Positions 1-9,764 of a stretch of 64,000 nucleotides of DNA are shown piece by piece. The position numbers and the translations under genes are program-made. Positions within the stretch are counted from its first letter, which is position 1. The number at the start of each line of letters is the position of its first letter. The stretch is taken from assembly GCA_024516155.1 (NCBI GenBank), contig JAJJXM010000056.1, forward strand, positions 372,001 to 436,000. The letters are read 5' to 3'. The notes under the pieces are model-generated. The model saw only the letters and a program-made list of their open reading frames with translations. It was not told the DNA's origin and did not search any database. The DNA comes from Pyronema omphalodes (lineage: Eukaryota > Ascomycota > Pezizomycetes > Pezizales > Pyronemataceae).

Positions 1-175
1 CCATCACAATCACCCGAGAGATCAATAACCGATAGTGTGTCCAGCCTCTTATGATCCAACGTTGCAAGAGGCCTGTTGAAGTCAGGCAGACGTGGAGAAT
101 CACCGTCTAGCATTGTCTCCAATGACCTCTTTGTCCCTTTTGCCCTGCGCAATACATTCTTAACTCGCCTCTGTC

Positions 176-334
176 TCCTCTCCTCTCCTCTCCTCTCCTC
201 ACCTCTCCTCTGTTATCATCTGCTCTCCCGTGCTCTCCCCAGCTCTCCCCCGCTCTCCTCCGCTCTCCTCCGCTCTCCTGCGCTCTCCTCCGCTCTCCTC
301 CGCTCTCCTCTGCTCTACTCTGCTCTACTCTGTA
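176..334. repeat. CT-rich (CTCTCCTCCG-like) microsatellite
   Basis: Almost pure pyrimidine on the plus strand, made of imperfect 5-bp and 10-bp units such as CTCTCCTCCG. It leaves a plus-strand frame open, but that frame is only the repeat translated and is not proposed as a gene. Confidence 0.8.
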
Positions 335-709
335 GCAGCGGTGCGCGGCGGGTAGCGTCGCCGCTGTGTAAGTAGCCTACATACAACTGATGTATACGCG
401 CTTGCGATTTTGTGATGCGCGCCTGTCACTGTTTTAGTCAGCGGTGTGGCTGTGTCGTTGTGGCGACAATCTATTTTGGTAGGTGGGTACTCCTCCTCTG
501 TTGCACTGCTGCGTTGCAACGGATGAAAAGTGAAAAAGGCAAATGCAAATTAAAAATGCAAAGTTTTTTTGTCCCTCCATGTACAGATGCGTTGCCGTAG
601 GGGGGGGTGAGGGGGATGTGTAATATGGTGTATATGCTTGGCCATTGAATCTTTTTTCTGTTTTTTGTTTTTTGTGTGTTTGCTAGGGAGATTTAGGGAT
701 TTTCTGGAT

Positions 710-761
710 ATACTCGTGCCTAAAGATGGTGGCTAGCGCCACCACCTTTAGTCACGAGTAT
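710..761. repeat. 52-bp near-perfect palindrome, possible miniature transposon remnant
   Basis: Two 24-base arms, starting ATACTCGTG and ending CACGAGTAT, pair with two mismatches around a 4-base TAGC spacer. A TA dinucleotide lies at each edge of the inner 46 bases (711-712 and 759-760), as expected for a TA-inserting element reduced to its inverted ends. It could equally be a transcribed hairpin; no second copy was found in the window. Confidence 0.5.
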
Positions 762-2159
762 TATTGATGACAAATTGGTATTTGAATAAGTTTGTATCTT
801 GATATTGATTTTTGGATCTATTAATAACTTGATAGCTTAGTACTGATATTGGTACTGGTATATTGATTGATATCTATTAGACGTAACTCGTAACCTGTAG
901 CTTGTCTTCTCTTCTTTTTCCTTCTCCGTCTTCTTTCCTCTGTTATCTAGTATCTGGTATCTGCTATAATATACTATTTTCCTCACATCAAAAGGGGTCA
1001 CAATTACGTTTTCAACATTCCTGTATCTGAGCTCCGAGCTCTAAACACAAAACCCAAGCTATGAACCCTGCGTCCCAAGTCCTAAGTCCCAAGCTGTAAG
1101 ATACCCCAGTTGAAGAAAAGAAACGAAAGACTGAAATACCACTATGTATTTTTAATTCTGATTTGAATTTCTCGATGTCTGTTGTCTTCTTTTTATGTTC
1201 TTTTTTCTTCTTTTTTATGTTCTTCTTTCTTATGTTCTTTTTTCTTCTTGAAGAATCTATACTCCCCCTTAGAAGCCACCCTAGTTTACTCAACTTACAC
1301 CTTGAAACCTTCTTATAAATCACGATTTCTTCAGTGTTTAGACTCATAGAGATAATTTCTTGGTTTTAATTACCTTGAGTTCGAGTTTTTTGGATGCTAC
1401 TTTTGGATTGGGTTGGCTTTGATTTAATCTGATTTTATGATATTAGGGAATAGTAGGGGATGAAGTCATTGTTATTAAACTCGGAGGTTTAGGGGTTGGA
1501 GTGCAGTGGTTAGGGATTTGGGGGTTTGGGGGTTTGGAATATGGTGCTCGGATTATTGGTTAGGATATTTTATGGTATTTTATGGAAACTCGAGTTATTT
1601 CTTTTTCTTCTTGTTGGGTTGTGATGGGTTGGGTTGGGCTGGGCTGGGTTGGGTTGGGTTAAATTGGGTTAAATTGGGTTAAGAGATCTGGATAGTTAAG
1701 CTTGGGGTGTGAGTTTTAAATTCTGAATTTAATTATGGTTGTGGTTATGAGTATGTGTTGGATTAGAGTAAGCCTTTGTGTCAATTATCTAATGATGTAA
1801 ATTCTCAAGGCACTGAATCCAAATGAACAACTGTATTTTTTTTTAGAGCCAAAGCAGGTTTCAATTTTGACTTGAGCTTTGTATTATACCACCTAATTAA
1901 ACCCTTATATTGAAGCCCAAGCAACACAGTTACTGTAAACTTATCCACCAATCAAAGTTTTTTCCAAACTTGCTTGTGAATCTTGATGCCTCACAATAAC
2001 CGTCATAAAGGTTCCATAAAAAGGCTGTCATGTGCTTAGATAATACCGGAAACCCCATCTATTATACCCACTAAGTTTAGCTATGCTAATCATTACGCAC
2101 GAAGCAACATCTTTTCCGATCCGTTTACATTTCATTCCCAAGTAATAAAGCATTTCTTA

Positions 2160-2181
2160 CCCCCCCCCCCCCCACCCCCCC
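2160..2181. repeat. C homopolymer (14 C, A, 7 C)
   Basis: A poly-C run lies 22 bases past the stop of the truncated delta-COP frame, on that gene's downstream side. Homopolymers of this kind are typical assembly trouble spots, which matters for judging whether the truncation next to it is real. Confidence 0.9.
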
Positions 2182-2202
2182 AATGGCTCACTCATTACCG
2201 CC

Positions 2203-3274
2203 TTACTCATCATCATCCTCCTCATCCAACAACTTTCTCTCTTCCTGCCTCTCCTTCTTTCTTGGTCCAAGCTGCATACCCCTCTTCGGTTTCGGGGCAG
2301 CAGCTTGTCTGCTCTCCTCAAATGGTGAGCTCTGAATAGCCTGTACACCACCTGGACCCATATCGATATTTGCGCCGGGTCTCGGACCTCCGAATCCGGC
2401 ACCCATTCCCATTCCTCCCATACCAGAACCACCACCCATTCCCATTCCTCCTCCCATACCGCCCATACCTCCCATACCTCCCATACCACTTCCAGCGCCC
2501 ATAGCCGCTCTAGCCGCCTGTGCCTCCGCCAACTTCTGAGCACTAATCCTCTTCGCCGCATCAATAGCAGCAGCCTCAGCAGCCTTTCTCTTCTCCTGTT
2601 CAAGCAACTCGTAGACCTGAGCCTGGTGGGAACGCATCTCAAGGAAAGTATGGATCTGTTGCAAAGAAAGGTTCTCTCGATATCCAAGAGCCATTACTTC
2701 GTCGAAAGCACTTAGCAACTCGAAGCTGTGACGGGAAATGTCGCGTTCTTCGTTGGATTTGCAGATGGAACTGACGATTTGACTAAACAGGTGAAGGGAA
2801 TCAATGTCTTGGAGGATATTGGACGCGCGGTTGGTGATGAGAACTATGTAGAGCTCGTCCTGGTGGGGTTAGTGGGGGTGCGACGGGGGATAAGGTGGAG
2901 TGGTTACCAATGGTTGGTATACGTATCGTACGTCCTCGGTCTCGATGGTGGTGTGTTGAGTTCCGGAGTCGACAAGGCGGGGGAAAGCCGCGAGAAGTCC
3001 CTCGATTCGTGACCGGGGCATTCTGTGGAGGGAGCTTCATTAATGCTCTGTTGTATTGTAGCTATGTAGTAGAAACATACTCTCTGAATAGTCTAGAGAG
3101 GACTATCCGTCCCTCGCGGTGTACGATCGAAGCGGCAAGAACGACCTATAAGACCAGAGGTGTTAGCAAGATGCCGACGTCTATTGCATGCCCCTCGTTC
3201 CGACTGCTTCTCCGTGTGGAGGGACTGCAGCAGTGGTAGCTTCAGAAGCCATTGCATCTCGAGTTTCATACCAT
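2203..3274 (-). CDS. RET2: Coatomer delta subunit (delta-COP), C-terminally truncated
   Basis: Exons on the minus strand are 3274-3272 (ATG alone), 3145-3081, 3022-2908 and 2859-2203, giving 279 residues. The first exon is just the initiator codon, followed by donor GTATGA; splicing restores MVVLAASI, the canonical delta-COP start. The longin-type N domain is intact ([20 protein letters not shown], then [10 protein letters not shown] and GYRENLSL), followed by an A/K-rich coiled coil and a Gly-Met-rich linker up to a KRGMQLG motif. Family members run on for about 230 more residues with a mu-homology domain (about 510 in total). Here the frame instead ends in a charged tail, LLDEEDDDE, then TAA. 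The product normally belongs to the COPI coat acting in Golgi-to-ER retrieval. No frameshift or stop is seen in the retained part. This is a truncated paralogue, a rearranged locus or a misassembly. Confidence 0.85.
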
Positions 3275-3701
3275 CGTATTAGATTTTGATTAGGCGCCGA
3301 GTTGAGATTCCGGTGTGTCGCGGGAAACGAGCGTTGTATTCGTAGGATATGTAGTTAGAGCTGATGGGAGGTTGCCGCGATGGTTGTGTAGCAGCGCATA
3401 CCTAGCATCCTGGAGCTTAGAGGTGTCCTTTGGGTCATGTTAGTAAGCGATCACGTGGAAAACGATACAGCAAGGTATGGTGCGAAACTCTATGGACCTT
3501 ACAGACTCATATTGAACTTTCCAAGTCGGAAGTTAGGAAAATCAAGACAGATTTTTAAATTCTTGTGGGATTTGCACGTGAGGAAATTGAGTAAGACATA
3601 CATAGTGGCTTGAGCTCATGATATATCACTCATTATGAGCTGAAGCAGATTTAAATTATATAGAATTTATAACCGCTACATTAGCAATGCATGCATAATA
3701 A
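3275..3701. other. Spacer upstream of delta-COP
   Basis: Presumed promoter region of the minus-strand delta-COP fragment on one side and 5' flank of a tRNA gene on the other. AT-rich before the tRNA. No TATA box or other site could be assigned with confidence. Confidence 0.4.
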
Positions 3702-3782
3702 GGCGTTGTGTCCGAGTGGTTAAGGAGAGAGATTAGAAATCTCTTACGTTCGCGTGCGCAGGTTCGAGTCCTGTCGACGTCG
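3702..3782 (+). tRNA. tRNA-Ser (anticodon AGA), variant isodecoder
   Basis: An 81-base cloverleaf with long variable arm typical of tRNA-Ser. The anticodon loop TTAGAAA lies at 3733-3739 between AGAGA and TCTCT, with anticodon AGA at 3735-3737; the B box GGTTCGAGTCC is intact. Compared with the copy at 42993 it differs at four places, which form two base pairs: acceptor C5-G68 becomes T5-A68 and D-stem G10-C25 becomes T10-A25. Both stems therefore stay paired, arguing for a working gene. A T5 run follows at about 3788. An identical copy sits on the minus strand at 24205-24285. Confidence 0.93.
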
Positions 3783-5452
3783 TCATTCTTTTTCTTGGTG
3801 GTCCAGGTACATATCTAAGGTCAGAATAACTTTTGTTGAATCTGTGTGGAGGTTGTAGAAAGAAATAGTCAGTGAATCTTAATCTTGCGTAGATGTAGTC
3901 GGTAGTTGCTTTTCAAACATCGGCAAAAGATACCCAACAACCTCGTGGTCGAAGCTGGCCTCGTTGTACTCCAAATGTACCACTACCTATATCAGTAGAA
4001 TGATATCGTGTGCATGTAGTGCTGCTTCTCTACGTCATTAATCTCAAGAAAATTTTCTTATCTCGAGAAATAACCATATACTGTCTTTTTGAATTGCGTA
4101 AGTCGATATAGGAATCCGGAGGACCGGTTCAGAACAGGATGTAAACCTTCTTCCGCATGTGGTATCGAAACCTGAAGCACCCACATTCCAATTTGTTTTT
4201 TTCCCATCAGATTTTGACATCCATTATTGCCCAACAGGTAGGATGTAATGCAAACGAGTAGCCAGATGGTGTATTATCCAAGTTATCAAAACATTTGTCA
4301 AGGTTCTAGCCAAGTGATGATGTATATAACCCATAAGGCCGAAGAAATAAAACCCTCGTAGCAATATATTTCATTATCATGATTGGTGTTTTTAACGAGT
4401 TCTGGAATCAGTAATCTTATTACATGAAATTTTCTAGACCTCATTGCAGACTAAGGTTTTTGAAAACTTAAAAATTTCTTTTTCGACGCAAAATATTGCC
4501 GCTTGCGTGATGGTACTTGAGGTGATGGAAACAGATGACTACAAATTTTTGATGCCTTTCCTGAGAACTGCATGCCTTTCTGCAAGCATGGTCCATGTAT
4601 ACTGCCTTGAATTCTTGGAATTATTGATATGAGAGTCCTCCGGTTTTGGTGAGGAGACTTGTTCGAGGATGTTGAAAAGAATCATTATCAGGAATGTTTT
4701 GCTGAAGAATATATTGCCTTACCAGACAAAAAGACCAGATTGGACTAGTCCTTAAGTAGTTTTTTTCTCTATGTGACTTACTTCAATACCCGGTGGCCAA
4801 AAATTGGTTACGGGGCTGAACACCAGTATGATCCTCCGACCTAATCTCCCCGTCACCGAGCGCGCTTCACCGTAGCAAAATCTACCGCGATCTGCCGGCC
4901 GGTACCGCTGGCGCTCACTAGTGGATAGAACCCACTCGCGCATAGATTGCTTCATTCGGTAAGCGAGGGTCCGTTTGTTTCCCGTCGCACCCCCTCGGTG
5001 TTCCTTAGGTTTGCTTTAGCTTTGTTCCACGTGTGGAGTCTCTTCAATCAAACCCAGTGCGGATCACGAAAACCTTATTTTGCGGTTTACTTTGATCCCA
5101 TTTTGTTCAGGTGTGCACATATCCGGCAAGAGATGTTGGACGATGAAACAACGCCAGTTGACCAGTGGGGCCTTTCTGTCAAGGTACATATGCTAAAAAT
5201 GTCGTCTTTGAACTACCACATAAGGTCATGTAGATACGCAGCGAAATCATAATTACGTTGAGGCAATTGATACGGGGGGATAAATTTTTTTTTTCCAAGG
5301 ATGGATCGACGAGGTTTCATTTTTATATCCGGAGAGCTTTATCTCTACTTAATTCACCCATACCCCCGATGATAAGACTCCGACACGAGTAGGGAATCCT
5401 CAGTCCAGTCGTCGACGAGAACATCTCTGGGAACCGTCGACATACTCCAACG
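3783..5452. other. Spacer between tRNA-Ser and sugar transporter
   Basis: Only short unconvincing frames are present. A GC-richer patch around 4780-4960 stands out from the AT-rich surroundings but shows no recognisable product. The last few hundred bases presumably hold the promoter of the transporter. Confidence 0.4.
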
Positions 5453-7371
5453 ATGTACGTCATCAGCAACTTCTACTTCATCACGGGTATCGCCGTAATA
5501 GGCGGTAAGCTTCAATTCCTCTTTCGAATCCATATGGATAGCTTCTAACACATTGTGAAGGTGCCCTGTTTGGATTCGACATTGCAGCTATGTCAGCAGT
5601 AATAGGTACTGATCAGTACCGGGAGTACTTCTTTGGTGGTTCAATTCCGTCTACTGTTCAGGGAGGGATTACTTCAGCAATGCCTGGAGGCGCTTTCCTA
5701 GGATCCATAGCGTCCGGCTTTATATCCGATGCATTGGGAAGAAAAATTTCAATACAAATTGGAGCTTGTATCTGGTGGGTATCCTAAGTTTTGCCAAGTT
5801 TATAAGCATTTTTCTGATTACTGGATTTGGAATATCTATAGGCTTATTGGATGCACGTTATCCTGTGCCTCTCAAAATGTCGGAATGCTGATCCTCGGAC
5901 GTTTAATAAATGGTATGTGGAGCACTGAGGTGAAAATATTACATCTAGTAGGTGTTAAGAATTTCTTCAGGATTGGCCGTCGGTATTTGCAGCGCTCAGG
6001 TGCCCATCTACGTTTCCGAGGTCGCACGTTCCGATATTCGGGGTCGACTAGTTGGCTGTCAACAATGGGCGTGAGTTACCATGATCGGGTCATATCAGTA
6101 TCGGGAGCTAACTCATTGATGAATAGAATTACATGGGGTATCATGATAATGTTTTACATCTCCTTTGGATGTAGTTACATCAAAAGCACGGCATCATTCC
6201 GTATTCCATGGGGTGTTCAAATGGTCCCAGCAACATCATTACTTATTGGATGCATGTTTATACCGCGATCACCTCGTTGGCTTGCCCGTAAAGGGAAATG
6301 GCAGGAAGCTGAAGATGTTCTGGCTTTACTTCATGGTGGTGGTGATAAGGAGCATCCTTACGTACGACAAGAAATGGCAGAAATCCGGAATATGGTGGAG
6401 TTGGAACAACAGAATTCAGACGCGACAATCTGGGAGATATTTAAAGGACCGATTCTTTACCGTACACACATTGCAGTTTCCACCCAAGTCTGGTCACAAT
6501 TGACAGGTGTGAATGTAATGATGTACTACGTCACTGTAAGCAAGAGTATTCCGTTACAATTGGATGAAGTTTACTAACATCAAACTTTTGTAGTACATTT
6601 TCAAAATGGCCGGACTAACAGGATCTACTGTTCTTGTTTCCTCATCAATTCAATATGTTATTAATGTTGTTATGACAATCCCCGCCTTATACTTCCTCGA
6701 CAAAGTCGGTCGCCGCAGAACATTCCTCGCCGGATCACTCCTTATGGCGACATGGCTTTTCGCCAACGCTGGACTAATGGCAGCTCATGGTCACCCCGCA
6801 CCTCCTGGCGGTATCGATGGTATCCCCGCAGCAAGTTGGATAGTGCATGGTCCAGCAAGTAAAGCACTTATTGCCAGCTCCTATCTTTTCGTCGCCTCTT
6901 TCGCATGTACCTGGGGACCTGCTAGTTGGGTTTATCCACCGGAGTTATTTTCTCAACGGCACAGAAGCAAAGCTGTTTCTTTTGCAGTTTCCTGCAACTG
7001 GGTATGTCAAAAAAAGGTTCTTTGACTTTATATATGCCGTGCTAATTATAAAATAGTTGTTCAACTTTGCTCTTGGATACTTTGTCCCCCCAGCGTTCCA
7101 GAATATCCAATGGAAGGTTTATATTATTTTCGGTGTCTTTTGTGTGGCTATGTCATTACATGTATTCTTTGTATTCCCCGAAACGGCTGGAAAAACTCTG
7201 GAAGAGGTGGAGAATATGTTTGCAGAGAATGTTCCAGCATGGAAGACACAGGTTGGTGGAGCGGCAAAGGATAGTGCATCTCCACCTGGGAGTGATGAGA
7301 CAGCGCCACAAAGTCGGTCTGGTAGTAAGTCGCCTGAGCTGGATCTCGGGGTTGATGAGAAGGAGGTTTGA
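5453..7371 (+). CDS. MFS sugar transporter (Sugar_tr family)
   Basis: Seven exons: 5453-5504, 5561-5774, 5842-5912, 5971-6070, 6127-6535, 6594-7001 and 7057-7371, giving 522 residues with 12 predicted membrane spans. Family hallmarks in order: ALFGFDIAAMSA in TM1, a DALGRK loop, GRLINGLAVGICSAQVPIY with RGRLVGCQQ, PRSPRWLARKGKW before the central loop, QLTGVNVMMYY in TM7, DKVGRRR, a WVYPPELF segment and the C-terminal PETAGKTLEE. The likely role is proton-coupled or facilitated hexose uptake at the plasma membrane; the substrate cannot be read from sequence. The central motif is normally PESPR; here Arg replaces Glu (6263-6277). The acidic, Ser-rich tail is cytoplasmic. All introns are 45-67 bp with GT-AG ends. 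The start was chosen because the first exon gives the usual short hydrophobic lead into IGGALFGFD. Confidence 0.93.
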
Positions 7372-9617
7372 TCTGCTTTTTCGGGAGTAAATGGCAATAG
7401 AGAATGCTATACGGACAGGCGGAATACAATTTTATGACAGGGGAGGAATGGGTGGCAGAGAAAAGTTACTTCTATAACGCTAGATTTTGGTATGGTTCTT
7501 CAGCGGTGGCATTGGTGTGGATATTTGGTACAGGAGCATATTTGATGTTGGATATTTTTTTTCGGTGTTATTTTTGTATTTTGCTTAAGCTGGTACTAGG
7601 CGTTTCATCTAAAATCTAACGATGTTGAGGATTATGTATCTATGTGTCTATGTAATCTTGAGGTTTATTTATGCAAAATTGTTGCTAGCCTGCCAAAGTC
7701 TGAAACCGCGTTCCCTCGATAGTTGTGGTATATTTCCAACCATTCATTATTGTTGAGCTTGCAGAACATCCGATGGCTAGAATTTCGGCCCGGAAAAACT
7801 AATTCTCAAATGACTGGTATCAGATATTTGTAGAATAGTGATCTCTGATGATATATTGGATTTGTGTGATGTGCATACAGTGCACAGGGAACGAGTGAAA
7901 CTTCATGTCTCATAGCCGAGTGTTGTGAGGCTTTCAAGAATTAGCTATGAATTAAGGTTAAATTCTTAAATGTACTTTATTAAGACCCTGAGGAGTAGAT
8001 GCCACGTTTTTTATACCATTGCCAAAGGTTTGGTACGTCCTTCCTTTTGGGCCTGTAAAAGGAGCCGCAGTACCCGCTTAGACAGTGGCTTGTCATGTAC
8101 CTAGATATTAGAGGTTTCAATAACCCGTAAATTATGCTTTGGGACTCGGGACTAGATATCTCAGTTGTTTTTCCTTATGATTGAGTATCTAAAAGTGGCA
8201 GTGAAGTTTCCTTCACTCCATCCTCAAATATCACTCGCATATTCAAACCCGATAACGCACTATATTTTTTCGGATTACAAGAATAGTATCAGTGCCCAAA
8301 AGCCAAGAATGATAAAAACCATTCCAGGAGCGAAAAGAAAAAACAAAAATAAAGAATCTAGTCCTCGGTTCTGTGCATGATAACTGATGTAAGTCTGCGT
8401 TGCGAAAATTTTCCACAGATATGTAACCCAAGGGCCAAGAAGCGGGTATGATATCAGGCTGCATTTTGTCTTAGAGAGATATTTAACACTCCGCCGCCGC
8501 CGTTTCTAGGCTCACTCGGAACGCAAGACACGTCAAACATTTGTATCACCATAAAACATGCGAATGACAACTAAGTCTTGAGACTGGGCGCGTCCACACC
8601 ATTTTTTAGTTTCCTCTCTCCCACCTTCACCCCACCAGTTTGAAGCGAGTTGTGATTAAGCCCTTGTAAAATATTGAAACAGTCTGTAATAAATATCTGT
8701 CTGACAGCAAGTGAAATTATATTTGAGCCTATAAATATATTATACAATAGGAAAGAACGTGACTGAATTACTATAAGCAGCTTAAAGGGTTACACATTAA
8801 TGATGTCGATGTGCAGAATGTACTCTCTGTTTCTATATGGTTTCCTCATTATGCAGATACTCTATTCTACATGCTGCTATGTACTGACAGTCTCGATCGA
8901 TCCACTGTCCAGCGCAGAGCATGGGAGCTATGCAATTTTGCAGCTATGGAAAGTAATCATAGCTCCCTCGTGACTTGGATCCGGAGTCATTTTATCACTC
9001 GCTATCCAATCCTCATGTTAACCCATTTTCTTGCCTTGGATGTATAGAGTATACGACAATACTTGGGTAGAACCAAAGACAGATTAATCTCTAGAAAAGG
9101 CTTCCTGGAAAGCTTCTGGTAAAAGATCAAGAGTTTCTCTCATTGAATAATTGAAACAAATATTACAAATCCTATGGCATGAAATCGGAATTCAAGCACG
9201 CTAAATATCGCAACATGGAACTTCGTCTCAAGCCTTATTCGTTCATATTAATCCACCCTACCATAAAGTATCCAGTGCATACCTCAATTATGATGGATGG
9301 TGGGGCCTGCCCTGGTGGACTGCGGGGCAATACATATTCAGGGTCCGATAAACATTCGATAGCCACAGCAGTTGATAAATGTAATAAGCCTGGCACAGCC
9401 CAGACGTAGAATGTCCATTTGTCACAATTAGAATGTGATCACCCCAGAGTGCAATGGTAATAAGTATCCCTTTAGGAACTTATTCAGAGAGCAATCAATT
9501 GAAACATCATCAATAATCAATCATCTACTCATGTATATCTGACTTGAAGGGTATTGATAGACAAGATAGACAAGAAAACGTGCCCGCCACACCCATTAAA
9601 CTTTCCAATCTTCAGCC
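7372..9617. other. Gene-free spacer
   Basis: AT-rich, with only short frames lacking family resemblance or plausible intron-exon structure. The first part is the presumed 3' UTR of the transporter. Nothing else is supported. Confidence 0.4.
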
Positions 9618-9623
9618 TTCGCC

Positions 9624-9632
9624 TATATAAAA
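9624..9632 (+). promoter_or_regulatory. TATA-box-like element
   Basis: TATATAAAA lies about 60 bases upstream of an ATG at 9693, followed by a CA-rich leader (CCACCCACACCACCA), a layout common in fungal promoters. It is one of few strong TATA sequences in this gene-poor region. No known gene follows. Confidence 0.35.
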
Positions 9633-9692
9633 TTCCACCCACACCACCACTCTCCATTCCCACAAGGCCAGAACACCAATCAGTCCATAGTG

Positions 9693-9764
9693 ATGTCATT
9701 TGTGAACACCGTTTTCTCGGATCATCCAGATGAATTCCTAATTCATCCTAACCCATCAGAATGA
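9693..9764 (+). CDS. Possible 23-residue small ORF downstream of a TATA box
   Basis: A short frame, MSFVNTVFSD at its start and HPNPSE at its end, begins about 60 bases after a TATA-like box and a CA-rich leader. It matches no family I recognise. It could be a small peptide, the first coding piece of a spliced gene I failed to follow, or chance. Support is only positional. Confidence 0.15.
   Translation: MSFVNTVFSDHPDEFLIHPNPSE

Larger units (their letters stand above)
1..2159. other. Gene-poor, repeat-rich spacer
   Basis: No convincing coding region was found on either strand. The stretch holds CT-rich microsatellite near its start, a short palindrome near 710-761, GGGTT-type short repeats around 1620-1680 (not telomeric TTAGGG) and T-rich tracts around 1190-1260. 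I searched the minus strand here for the missing C-terminal part of the neighbouring delta-COP gene and saw nothing resembling it. Confidence 0.6.

Noticed and set aside
1620..1680. Telomere-like GGGTT repeats
   Set aside because: The unit is GGGTT/GGGCT, not TTAGGG, and lies inside the sequence next to ordinary genes.
5590..7397. Fragmented transporter frames suggesting a pseudogene
   Set aside because: Six short GT-AG introns connect all fragments into one 522-residue protein with every family motif in order.
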